From Granulicella sp. (GTDB lineage: Bacteria; Acidobacteriota; Terriglobia; Terriglobales; Acidobacteriaceae), in the NCBI GenBank assembly GCA_025408425.1, contig JANXYX010000014.1, positions 1 to 64,000 on the forward strand: 64,000 bases of DNA. The letters run 5' to 3'. The notes beneath the pieces were generated by a model. It was not told the origin of the DNA and made no database searches. It worked only from the letters and a program-made list of their open reading frames with translations. The position numbers and the translations under genes are program-made. Position 1 is the stretch's first letter, and each line of letters opens with the position of its first letter. Positions 27,046 to 35,893 of this stretch are shown piece by piece.

Positions 27046-28095
27046 TCAAGACGCATCCGCCACTTGCTGACTATGAGCGGGTGGAGAGAATTTCCTGAGA
27101 CCCAGGCGACGTTCGATCTGACCTCCAAGACGTACGCCTGGGCGTTCGACCACGGCGTAGCTCGCGTAGGCGACGAGTGGCAGAAACGCTGCTGCTACCA
27201 GCGCCATTGATCCTCGCTGTGGGATGAGGAATAGCTGCTGCCAGACATAGAGACTGTAAGAGATGAGTCCGATGAACTTGAGGTATTTGAGCTCCAGGAA
27301 TCTACTGACGAAGATGCCAGGTGCGGAGCATGTGCTGGCGACCATTATGGCAACCGCTACTGACTCCGACAGCGGGATGAGCCGGTGAAAGTGGTAGAAG
27401 TCCCATGCGAAGACCGGGAGAGCAGCGAGAAAAAGCACCAGCGCATGTTCTTTGACCCAAGGCTGGATGGCTTTGTACTGGAATAGGAGCGCAAGGGTGC
27501 AGCCGACGAGCAATGCGTCGAATCGTACCTCTGAACGCAAGAAGAAATTTCCGTAGTCGTATTGCTCCCAGTTGTGGAAACGAAAGATTGTGCATGCTGC
27601 GATTCCGAGGAGAGCAACTGCAAGCGATTTAGTTCTGCCTGCGAAGGCAAGCAGCAGCGGCCACGCGAGATAGAACTGCTCTTCCACGGAGAGTGACCAG
27701 AAGTGGCCGGTCATAAGACTGGCGTAGCTGGTGGGTACATAGTTTCGGAAGAAGAAGATGCAGGCCCAGACATCGTTGCCGATGTTGTGATGGCGGACAG
27801 CACCGAGTAGAACGATCACCAGCAGGTACATCCACGCGCAGGGCATGAGGCGGAAGAAGCGGCGCAGATAGAAGCCGGGCAGGTGGATGCGGTCTTCCTG
27901 CAATAGTCGCGAGGTAATGAGAAAGCCGCTCAGCACAAAGAAAATGCCGACGCCGTGCTGGCCGAACTGTGTCCAGAGAGCGATGTGGTGCCCGGTGAGA
28001 CCTATCTGGAGATGTTCTGCTAACACGATCAAGATGGCCAGACCGCGCCATCCGTCCAGCGTGGGAATACGTTTCATCTCCACTGGACACCTCAT
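27046..28095 (-). CDS. Acyltransferase 3 family membrane protein
   Basis: About 349 residues with around ten membrane helices, typical of O-acyltransferases that acetylate or acylate exopolysaccharide, LPS or other sugars. The family start motif IPTLDGWRGLAILIVLAEHL carries the conserved Arg and His. QHGVGIFFVLSGFLIT and FYLRRFFRLMP are also diagnostic. An internal ATG six codons in (MKRIPTLDG, at 28077) may be the true start. No polysaccharide cluster surrounds it, so the acceptor is unknown. Confidence 0.88.
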   Translation of the reverse strand: MRCPVEMKRIPTLDGWRGLAILIVLAEHLQIGLTGHHIALWTQFGQHGVGIFFVLSGFLITSRLLQEDRIHLPGFYLRRFFRLMPCAWMYLLVIVLLGAVRHHNIGNDVWACIFFFRNYVPTSYASLMTGHFWSLSVEEQFYLAWPLLLAFAGRTKSLAVALLGIAACTIFRFHNWEQYDYGNFFLRSEVRFDALLVGCTLALLFQYKAIQPWVKEHALVLFLAALPVFAWDFYHFHRLIPLSESVAVAIMVASTCSAPGIFVSRFLELKYLKFIGLISYSLYVWQQLFLIPQRGSMALVAAAFLPLVAYASYAVVERPGVRLGGQIERRLGLRKFSPPAHSQQVADAS

Positions 28096-28295
28096 GAGGA
28101 CAACAAGAATTTGGTTCAGCAGGACAGAATATACCTGATTGAACAGAGGAAGGGGATGAGTTCTCGACAGGCAGTGTATAGATGGTCAGCGCCCAGAGAG
28201 GAGAAGATGCTGGTGGTGAAATTGACAACGCAGAGTGCGGCTCATAGGGTGGGTCGAATACACATGCATTTTTTATTCTGGGGAGACAGATTGCT

Positions 28296-29567
28296 ATGAC
28301 GAAGTCCGTTGGCACGGATCGACGCCAATTTCTTGCGGGAGGCCTGGCGGCAACTGTAGTTCCGCGTTCGCAGATGAAGGACGCTGTTGACGTCAGAGGT
28401 ATGGCAAGTGAGATGGATGATCGCAGTTACTGGATGCAGCAGGTGCAGCGGGTATCGGAGCCAGTACTGAAAGCGATGCGCGACCGAGAGTTGCGGAGAA
28501 GAATGCCAGTGGAGGCTGCTCCGGGACAGGTGGAGGCGCGCTCGGTGGGGTCGCACCTTGAGGCTCTTGGGCGGCTGCTGGCTGGGCTTGCACCGTGGCT
28601 GGAACTAAATCCTTCGGCGGCTGAGAAAGCAGAGGAGACGAAGCTACGGGAGCAGTATCGTGAGTGGGCCCGTGCGGGGATTGCGTCGGCGGTTGATCCG
28701 ACATCGCCGGACTACATGCGTTTTGGAGAGTCTGCCCAGACGCTGGTGGACTCATCGTTTCTTGCGCTAGCGCTGCTGCGTGCACCGCAGCAATTGCTGC
28801 ACGCTCTAGACCCGACGACTCAGCGACTGCTGGCTGCGGCGCTCGTTAAGGAGAGGGTGGTGCAGCCGCCTTATAACAACTGGCTGCTCTTTGCAGCGAT
28901 GAACGAAGCTCTGCTGATGAAGATGCATCAGCCGTGGGATCGCATGCGGGTGGACTACGCATTGCGTCAGCACCAGGCCTGGTATCTGGGCGATGGAATG
29001 TACGGAGATGGTCCGCATTTCCATGCAGATTATTACAACAGTTTTGTGATTCAGCCCTATCTGTTGCAACTGCTGGAGACGCTGGGAGATGCGTCGTCTG
29101 CATGGGTGGCGGAGCGAGCGGCGGTGTGGCTACGAGCGCAACGGTACGCGGCGGTTCAGGAGAGGATGATCGGGCCGGATGGTTATTATCCGCCGGTGGG
29201 GCGCTCAATAACTTATCGTTGCGGAGCGTTTCATCATCTAGCGGACGTGGCTCGTCGTGGCATGCTGCCGGAGGGAGTGGCTCCATCGCAGGTGCGTGGA
29301 GCCTTGACCGCGGTAATGCGAAGAACTCTGGATGTTAAAGGAACCTTCTCCAGCGAGGGTTGGCTGCAGATTGGTCTTGCAGGCCATCAGCCTGGGTTGG
29401 GGGAGACATATATCTCCACGGGCAGTCTGTATCTCTGCAGCGCTGCGTGGTTGCCGCTGGGGCTTCCGCCATCGGCCGCCTTTTGGTCGCAGCTGGCCGC
29501 GCCGTGGACTGCGCAGAAGATATGGAGTGGAAGAGATGTTCGTGCAGATCATGCTTACGACGAGTAA
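28296..29567 (+). CDS. DUF2264 family protein with Tat-like signal
   Basis: 423 residues. The N-terminus has a twin-arginine pattern (DRRQFLAGGLAAT), suggesting folded export. The body is a DUF2264-like alpha/alpha barrel: YWMQQVQRVSEPVL, VGSHLEALGRLLAGLAPWLEL, NNWLLFAAMNEALL, YGDGPHFHADYYNSFVIQPYL, GRSITYRCGAFHHLAD. The family resembles (alpha/alpha)6 polysaccharide-active proteins, but no reaction is established. It is transcribed away from the acyltransferase across a 200-bp intergenic region. Confidence 0.8.
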   Translation: MTKSVGTDRRQFLAGGLAATVVPRSQMKDAVDVRGMASEMDDRSYWMQQVQRVSEPVLKAMRDRELRRRMPVEAAPGQVEARSVGSHLEALGRLLAGLAPWLELNPSAAEKAEETKLREQYREWARAGIASAVDPTSPDYMRFGESAQTLVDSSFLALALLRAPQQLLHALDPTTQRLLAAALVKERVVQPPYNNWLLFAAMNEALLMKMHQPWDRMRVDYALRQHQAWYLGDGMYGDGPHFHADYYNSFVIQPYLLQLLETLGDASSAWVAERAAVWLRAQRYAAVQERMIGPDGYYPPVGRSITYRCGAFHHLADVARRGMLPEGVAPSQVRGALTAVMRRTLDVKGTFSSEGWLQIGLAGHQPGLGETYISTGSLYLCSAAWLPLGLPPSAAFWSQLAAPWTAQKIWSGRDVRADHAYDE

Positions 29568-29667
29568 CTACCAATTAGTTTCAGACTGCGGAGCTTATTA
29601 GCTTATCGTGTCGCAAAGCTATACATGAGTAACTCATAGGGTTATCGCATAACTGCGAGATGCCGAG

Positions 29668-30525
29668 TTACTGTGCGGTTAGAACGAATGGTGCTACGTA
29701 GAGTTGACTTCCTCCGCGGAATTGCAGCCACATCTTGTAAGTTCCAGGTTCCTTGATCGAGATATGAAGCATCATGTCTGGTGGCGAGATGGCGTTGTCC
29801 GGGAGGTCGGCTCCCATCTTCATGGGTCTTGAGGTGCTCATGGGTGCCATGGGTTCGCCCATGGCCATGGGGTGAACATGGACATATGAGAGGTCTTTTG
29901 CGTTGAGAAAGACTGCGTGAGCAGCTGCACCGAGATAGGGGTGCAGATCGGTAGCCGGCTTGTCACCCTTCAAGATATGCACGTCTATCATGTCCATACC
30001 GCCAGCACTGAGCTTCACTTGGCTGAGATCGACGGTGTAGGGTCCGATATTAACCTCACGACCTGTGGGCGATAGAGCGGGTGCCTTAGCGGGACGCGAC
30101 TTACTTACATTTACGTCAAAGCGGAAGACTTGATGGTCGAGATTATTGGGCTCGCCGTCGGCGTAGAGGTAATAAAGACCGGGACCCGAAAATTGTTGGT
30201 CTATGACGAAGTGGCCGGTGGCGTTGAGGACAGGATGTATGTGCATGAAGGAAGTGAAGTCAGCGTTGACAATCACAACGTGCAGCTTCTTCGTCATCTC
30301 GACTGCATAGTTGCGGATGGGGGTCGGGGACGGCGGAGCACTCATCCAGATATCGATGTGCTGCGTAAGCGGATCTTTGGCGCTGGAACTGATCTTTAGA
30401 TGGCCCTCTGTCTTAGGGCTGCCGCCTTGCAGCGAATACTTGCCGGGAAGTGATGATGGAACGTCCGCGGCATGAATGATGGAGGGAAGCAACAACAAGC
30501 TGAATAGAGCTAAAAGTTTCTTCAT
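29668..30525 (-). CDS. Secreted Met/His-rich protein, probable metal binder
   Basis: 285 residues with a signal peptide (cleavage near HAAD). Two similar halves each contain a His motif in a like context: VIVNADFTSFMHIHPVL in the first, FLNAKDLSYVHVHPMAMG in the second. The latter continues into a Met-rich run (EPMAPMSTSRPMKMG) ending DMMLHI. Such HxHxHP and Met-rich patches suggest periplasmic Cu(I)/Ag(I) binding, which I infer from composition. I do not recognise a named family. It follows the cytochrome c gene by 75 bp on the same strand. Confidence 0.65.
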   Translation of the reverse strand: MKKLLALFSLLLLPSIIHAADVPSSLPGKYSLQGGSPKTEGHLKISSSAKDPLTQHIDIWMSAPPSPTPIRNYAVEMTKKLHVVIVNADFTSFMHIHPVLNATGHFVIDQQFSGPGLYYLYADGEPNNLDHQVFRFDVNVSKSRPAKAPALSPTGREVNIGPYTVDLSQVKLSAGGMDMIDVHILKGDKPATDLHPYLGAAAHAVFLNAKDLSYVHVHPMAMGEPMAPMSTSRPMKMGADLPDNAISPPDMMLHISIKEPGTYKMWLQFRGGSQLYVAPFVLTAQ

Positions 30526-30600
30526 AGTCTCTCCATGATGGATCCAAGTACCGTTTTCGAGAGCCCCTGCGAGGCTGATTGATCGGACTCACTCCAATTT

Positions 30601-31080
30601 CTAGTGACCGTCATGTTCGTGGCTTGGCGTGACGAATGCGTCGGGCTTAGCGTTGCCACGGTGACATGTTCCGCAAGCTACCTGCGGTGGAGCTTCGGCA
30701 GGCAGAGACTTGGCGATGTACTTGGAATTGATGTCTTCTGTCATGGACATCATGTGGCGTGCAGTGGACTTCTCAGGTTTCGAGTCTGAGGCAAAGTCCA
30801 GCCCTTTGCCGGTCGGGGAAGGGGCATGACAGTAGGCGCACTGGACTCCAAGTTGCGCAGAGTATCCGTGCATGAGCTCGTGCAAAGAATTGGGATCGAT
30901 GTCCTTGGGCAGAACATGCAGATTGACAGGCTTCGGATTCTGGTGGTGTACGTGGGGTGGTGGTGCCGGTGGGGCGACAGGCGTTTGCGCAGAGGCAAGC
31001 GTAGCTATTGTTGAGACAGCACTGGCTGCAATCAGAAGAAAGCAGCTATAAAGTTTGCGGGGTCTGCTCAGAGAATTCAT
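30601..31080 (-). CDS. Secreted c-type cytochrome, reaction-centre cytochrome subunit type
   Basis: 159 residues with a signal peptide (ASAQ near residue 31). Two haem-binding CxxCH motifs are visible: CAYCH near residue 82 and CGTCH near residue 135. The surroundings, NLHVLPKDID, LHELMHGYSAQLGVQC and ARHMMSMTEDIN, match the photosynthetic-reaction-centre cytochrome family (PF02276 type) found widely in non-photosynthetic Acidobacteria. The Pro/His-rich linker PPAPPPHVHHQ may be an extra metal site. It probably transfers electrons in the periplasm. The partner oxidase or reductase is not in the window. Confidence 0.8.
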   Translation of the reverse strand: MNSLSRPRKLYSCFLLIAASAVSTIATLASAQTPVAPPAPPPHVHHQNPKPVNLHVLPKDIDPNSLHELMHGYSAQLGVQCAYCHAPSPTGKGLDFASDSKPEKSTARHMMSMTEDINSKYIAKSLPAEAPPQVACGTCHRGNAKPDAFVTPSHEHDGH

Positions 31081-32175
31081 TGGTCTCCCGATGGTCGTTC
31101 GTGTTGGTTGCCCTGATGCAAAGGAGTAGCGCTATTGCCTGAAAGGCGTCGAGTAACTGAACTGGATTGGGTGCACGGAATAACTGAGTGATCGCAAGTG
31201 ATCTTGACTTGACTAGTGAGAGAGCATCGGCAGTGTGTTACGCGCTTGATCCGCTCAAGTGCTAACGGTTCTGAGGCGTGGCGCATCTTTGTGATTGGCA
31301 TAATTTCCCCAAGCAAGACGAACAGCAAGTTATTTTGAGTACGCAACGTTCGGCTTCGTGGCCGAATCAGCTACATTGCTGACTTGCGCTGTAGGGACTG
31401 TCCAGACGCTATCCCGGCGTATGCGGCGACTGCACGTGAGTCGGCCTACCGCAAGGTGCGAGGCATTAGTATGGCAGATTTTTCGCGGCTGCAAAGAAAA
31501 CTTTTCTCTGCAGTTCTAAATATTCTTCGACGTGTATGAGGTGGATAAAGCCCGAAGTGTTTACCTAGCGAAGTCATTACGACAGCACAGCCTACGGTGA
31601 ATTGCATGATGGGAAATGGACCGCTATCTCTGGAAGTAGAGGCATCAAGTTGAAGATGGGCTCGAGAGATATTAGAAAGCTTAAGTCAAAATATGCTTGA
31701 CACGAAACGTGAAACGTAACAGAATCTGAGGAAACAAGTCATCACTGATTGAACCAAGAGAGGTCGCCTTCAGGGTCGAAGGCATCTTTCTTCCGTCGTA
31801 TCCTTCCTTGTCGAAGACGCAATAAGCACCTTCATGGTCGAAGGTAAGTAGTTGCATTCGTGTTACCGCTGTGCGAATGAGACGTTTGGGAACCGCTGAG
31901 ATTTCGGTTCCCACTGACCAAGGCTGATTGCGCTCGAATACTAAGTCCTAAAAACTTTATTCCCCTACTGGTGCTATCCACCAATCAGGCGAAGCCATAT
32001 CTGTCTCTCTTGAGCAGGATCAGTCTGACATTTGTGTCTTACTGTAGCTCCTCCAAATTGCTCCAGAGAGTTCTACCGATATTGACAACGGGGGCCGTGC
32101 CCCTGATCTTTCCCGATCTTTTGATCGGTCACGACTTTACTCAATTAGCACACTTAGCTCTATGGAGGTTGGCAA
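31081..32175. other. 1.1-kb intergenic region before the TonB receptor
   Basis: No frame on either strand has a convincing start, composition or family match. A promoter-like pair TTGACA (31697-31702) and CAGAAT (31720-31725) with 17-bp spacing is present. A second TTGACA with a palindrome lies close to the receptor gene and is listed separately. A small minus-strand frame at 31681-31914 is not supported. The GC content is visibly lower than in the first 20 kb. Confidence 0.5.
32082..32128 (+). promoter_or_regulatory. Possible promoter/operator of the TonB-receptor operon
   Basis: TTGACA at 32082-32087 is followed 17 bp later by a weak -10 (gatctt). The perfect 16-bp palindrome ccgatcttttgatcgg covers 32113-32128, where transcription would begin. 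This is 48 bp before the receptor ATG. A repressor site is plausible; a simple RNA hairpin is the alternative. Confidence 0.3.
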
Positions 32176-35100
32176 ATGACCCACTACTCATTCCGACACA
32201 AGTTCTTGCTTCTCTTCGTACTCTTACTTCTACCTGGTATGCGCTCTGGTCTTTCACAGACCTCGACCGCAACGGTTGAAGGCTCAGTGGGCGATGCGAC
32301 GGGGGCGACTATACCAGGAGCTGTCATTACGGTGCTAAACACCGGCACTGGAATTTCGCGTCAGGCGAAGTCAGACGAGAGTGGTAGATACTTCGTCAAT
32401 TCACTAATTCCCGGAAGCTATACGATCAGTGGTGAAGCTGCGGGCTTTAGCAAGCAGGTAATGAAAGAAATTACGCTGAACGTGGGAGCTGACGTAAAGC
32501 TCGACGTTCAGATGACAGTAGGCGAGGCATCCACTACGGTGGAAGTCATCGCGCAGGGCGCCCTGGTCGATACGCAGTCATCGTCGAACGGGACAATCAT
32601 CGACAACAAGGCAGTTGTTGAACTGCCGTTGGCCAACCGGCAATTTTATTCGTTGGCGTTGCTTTCGCCGGCAGCCTACCAGCCTGCGCAGAATTCAACG
32701 CTTGGGTTCCGCGGTGGTATTAATATTGCGGGCGCGTCGGAGATCAGCAACCAATTCAGCGTGAATGGTACGTTTGACAACGATATGGGAGTGGCCCAGC
32801 CCTCGTTCCGTCCCTCTGTTGAAGTTATCCAAGAGTTCAAGCTTCTGACTGGCGTCTACTCGGCTGAGTATGGCCGCATGTCTGGGGGGCAGCTGGCAAT
32901 TATTACGAAGTCTGGCACGAATCGTTTTCATGGTTCAGCGTATGAGTTCATTAGAAATCAAGCTACAGATGCAAAGCCGTTTTTCAATGCAACTGGAGCG
33001 AAGACGCCGGCCTTCCGACAGAACACCTTCGGCGGCACTATTGGTGGGCCGATCTTCAAGGACAAGACTTTCTTCTTTTTTGGGTATGAAGGTCAGCGGA
33101 TCGGCCGGGCAGTTACGGCTCAGGCGACGGTTCCTACGACGGCTATGATCAATGGAGTCTTTACGACTTCTGGCAAGCTATATAATCCTGCGACTGGCAA
33201 GCAATTGACGCCAGTTGCCGGAACAACGACTACTTATGATCTCAAGACTGTCACTGATAACTCGGGCAATCTTCTGTGGAACAGTGTCGCTTCGCAGGCC
33301 GCTCAGACGATTGCAAAGCTCGGCTATCCGGCTGTCACTACGACGGGATCAAACAACTACAACTTCAGCGAGACACGTGTCGAGAATATGAATGAAGAGT
33401 CGCTCCGAATTGATCACAAAATTTCGGAGAAGGATTCACTTAATGGAAGCTGGAATTACTTCCGTGATCCGGCTTTTGAGCCCTCCAATTCGCTGTGCTC
33501 GTCCTATGTGTTGCCAAACTTTGGATGCTTTACTGATCAGCATTCCACGCTGGGCAATATCGTCTATGACCGAATTCTTACTTCTAGTCTGATCAACGAA
33601 GCGCGGGTGGGCTTCCAGCGACTGGTTCAGCCACGCACGCAGCAAGACAATACCACGCTTACCTATGCCGGTCTGCCAGGTGGTCCTTACTTCAACCAGC
33701 CAGGGTATGCCAACAACAGTGGCCTGCCAAACGTGGTTGTCAGCGGTTATTCGACGATTGGTGGTGCGACTAATCTGCCTCAGGATCGTTGGGATAACCA
33801 CTATCAATTCGTTGATATTGTTACGTTCAACCACAAAGCTCATACCTTCAAAGTAGGAGCGGATTATCTCGCTGCTAACTCTACTAACATCATCACGAGC
33901 TCGGGTCGCGGAGCCTTCAACATAAACGATGCAAGCCTGCCCGGAACGCTTGGCTCCAATGCGATTGGCAAGACCGGCGACTCGATGGCTGACTTCCTGT
34001 TTGGTTATTCCTATACCTCATCGCTGGGGTCATCGGCGCCCACGGTATATCTCAATTTCAGGAGCTATCATCTATTTGCTCTTGACGATTGGAAAGTAAA
34101 CTCACGCCTGACGCTGAATCTGGGATTACGCTGGGAGCTTGACGCACCCGTCTATTCTCCTCATAACACGGTCTCTAACTTTGACTTGACGACGCAGACT
34201 CATGTTGCGGCGGGACCGACCACCTTCAGTCATCTGTATAACTACGACAAGAACAATTTCGCCCCTCGAGTCGGCTTCGCCTGGCAGCCGCTGAAGGCAG
34301 ACTCCACGGTGATTAAAGGTGCAGTGGGAATGTTCTACAACACGCCACTTCTGTACAACCAGTTTCTGACGAATGGAACTCAGTATCCGTTCCGGTATGT
34401 GCCAACATTTACCGCTGCCACGGGTAATCTGATTACCTTGGCAAATCCGTTCCCAAGCGGCAAGCCACCGTGCACAAGCCCGACCCAGACAGGATGCCTT
34501 GCAGTTCTTCCTGGCCTCAGCATCGCTTCACGTTATTCGACTCCGTACATTACTGAGTGGAGTTTTGGAGTGCAGCAAGCTGTGACGAAGAAGATGGTTG
34601 CAGAGATCACCTACTTTGGCTCGAAGGGAACAAAACTGCCGCTTTCCGTCAACGTGAATCAGATAGCACCTGCCAATCTGGCTACATCGTTGGGTCAGTC
34701 GAGCCGGCCGTTTCCGAACTACGCGGCCATTACTCGTCAAGACACTCGCTCTAACTCAACATTCCAGTCCATGCAGACGAGCCTGAAGCAGAACTATTCC
34801 GACGGAGTTTCGTTTACCCTGGCATACACTTTCGCCAAATCGATTGATGGTGGAGGCGGCATCGGTAGCGGTAGCAACTCTTCGGGGGCTCCTCAGAACA
34901 TCTATAACCTGCGCGCTGAGCGTGGATTGTCGGACTTCAACGTGAAGCATCGGTTAGTGTTCAGCCCTGTTGCAGAGTTACCCTTCGGGAAGGGCAAGGC
35001 GTACCTGACTCATGGAGTCGGCTCAGCACTGGCGGGAGGATGGCAGGCTTCGGGCATCTTCTCCTTCCAGACGGGCAGGCCCTTTACTATTACTGACTCC

Positions 35101-35511
35101 GCATCGAATAACAGTGGGTCATTCCAAGGTGCAGACCATCCAAACGTTATCTCTAATCCAAATGCGTCTGTCGACTCTGTCACTGGCGCCAAGACACATA
35201 CTCCGACGGAGTGGTTCGATGTTCATGCTTTCCAGCTAGCACCGAAGGGAACATTTGGTAACTCAGGCCGCAACACTGTTATCGGGCCGGGTTATGTGGA
35301 TCTCGACCTTACGCTGGCACGCAAGTTCACGATCCACGAGAACATTGGAGGCCAGTTCCGGGTGGAGAGTTTCAATCTTCTCAACCATCCGAACTTCTTC
35401 AACCCGTTGACGCAGGGTGTCCAGTATGTGGCCACCGGAACTGCATTCGGCGCAATTACACAAGCGAACGACAACCGGGAATTTCAGTTCAGCCTGCGGC
35501 TCCTCTTCTAA
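32176..35511 (+). CDS. Oar-like TonB-dependent outer-membrane receptor
   Basis: 1,111 residues. A signal peptide (cleavage near GLSQ, about residue 28) is followed by a carboxypeptidase-regulatory-like Ig fold (ATVEGSVGDATGATIPGAVI, about 32-115), a plug domain (about 130-250) and a large beta-barrel ending NREFQFSLRLLF, with the terminal aromatic needed for BAM-mediated insertion. This CarboxypepD_reg/TonB architecture is expanded in Acidobacteria and imports large ligands such as glycans or peptides. The ATG is preceded by GGAGG. It heads a same-strand array of a small secreted peptide, peptidase-like lipoproteins and an ABC system, suggesting a peptide-like substrate. Confidence 0.9.
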   Translation: MTHYSFRHKFLLLFVLLLLPGMRSGLSQTSTATVEGSVGDATGATIPGAVITVLNTGTGISRQAKSDESGRYFVNSLIPGSYTISGEAAGFSKQVMKEITLNVGADVKLDVQMTVGEASTTVEVIAQGALVDTQSSSNGTIIDNKAVVELPLANRQFYSLALLSPAAYQPAQNSTLGFRGGINIAGASEISNQFSVNGTFDNDMGVAQPSFRPSVEVIQEFKLLTGVYSAEYGRMSGGQLAIITKSGTNRFHGSAYEFIRNQATDAKPFFNATGAKTPAFRQNTFGGTIGGPIFKDKTFFFFGYEGQRIGRAVTAQATVPTTAMINGVFTTSGKLYNPATGKQLTPVAGTTTTYDLKTVTDNSGNLLWNSVASQAAQTIAKLGYPAVTTTGSNNYNFSETRVENMNEESLRIDHKISEKDSLNGSWNYFRDPAFEPSNSLCSSYVLPNFGCFTDQHSTLGNIVYDRILTSSLINEARVGFQRLVQPRTQQDNTTLTYAGLPGGPYFNQPGYANNSGLPNVVVSGYSTIGGATNLPQDRWDNHYQFVDIVTFNHKAHTFKVGADYLAANSTNIITSSGRGAFNINDASLPGTLGSNAIGKTGDSMADFLFGYSYTSSLGSSAPTVYLNFRSYHLFALDDWKVNSRLTLNLGLRWELDAPVYSPHNTVSNFDLTTQTHVAAGPTTFSHLYNYDKNNFAPRVGFAWQPLKADSTVIKGAVGMFYNTPLLYNQFLTNGTQYPFRYVPTFTAATGNLITLANPFPSGKPPCTSPTQTGCLAVLPGLSIASRYSTPYITEWSFGVQQAVTKKMVAEITYFGSKGTKLPLSVNVNQIAPANLATSLGQSSRPFPNYAAITRQDTRSNSTFQSMQTSLKQNYSDGVSFTLAYTFAKSIDGGGGIGSGSNSSGAPQNIYNLRAERGLSDFNVKHRLVFSPVAELPFGKGKAYLTHGVGSALAGGWQASGIFSFQTGRPFTITDSASNNSGSFQGADHPNVISNPNASVDSVTGAKTHTPTEWFDVHAFQLAPKGTFGNSGRNTVIGPGYVDLDLTLARKFTIHENIGGQFRVESFNLLNHPNFFNPLTQGVQYVATGTAFGAITQANDNREFQFSLRLLF

Positions 35512-35548
35512 CTCGTATCAGCACTAACTCATTAGAAGAGGGTTAAGA

Positions 35549-35770
35549 ATGAACTGCAAATCACTTGGGCTAATAACACTGCTAGCTGTCCTGTCCGCGA
35601 CTGTAGGTCGCGGACAGGAGGCTACTCCTATTTGTCCTGAGATGAAGAAGTACTACTACGATGCTTCGAAGTACAACACTTACCTGGAGAAACTGGGTAT
35701 CAAGTATCCAACAGTGCGCGCGGAAGTGTCGTCGTTGAGCTTGAGTGATGCGGATGAAGACGAAAACTAA
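35549..35770 (+). CDS. Small secreted peptide of the TonB/M20 cluster
   Basis: 73 residues starting ATG at 35549 after AGAGGG. A signal peptide (MNCKSLGLITLLAVLSATVG, cleavage near GRGQ) leaves about 50 residues. These have one Cys (ICPEM), a Tyr/Lys-rich stretch KKYYYDASKYNTYLEKLGIK, and an acidic tail SLSDADEDEN. I do not recognise a family. It sits 37 bp after the receptor and 123 bp before the DUF885 gene. It could be a periplasmic accessory protein of the receptor, or a precursor peptide processed by the downstream peptidases and exported by the ABC system. Confidence 0.6.
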   Translation: MNCKSLGLITLLAVLSATVGRGQEATPICPEMKKYYYDASKYNTYLEKLGIKYPTVRAEVSSLSLSDADEDEN

Positions 35771-35893
35771 CGCGATGCGACATCTACTGAATTAGGCAAC
35801 AGGATGATTAAGTCAGTTGAACGTAGCAACCATTGTGAAGAAGTGACAGTAGCTAGACCTAGTCAGAAGTCATAATGGCGAAGTAAACGGGAC

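Noticed and set aside
31681-31914. 77-codon minus-strand frame before the TonB receptor
   Set aside because: No family match and no ribosome binding site, and its position in low-GC intergenic DNA makes it unlikely.
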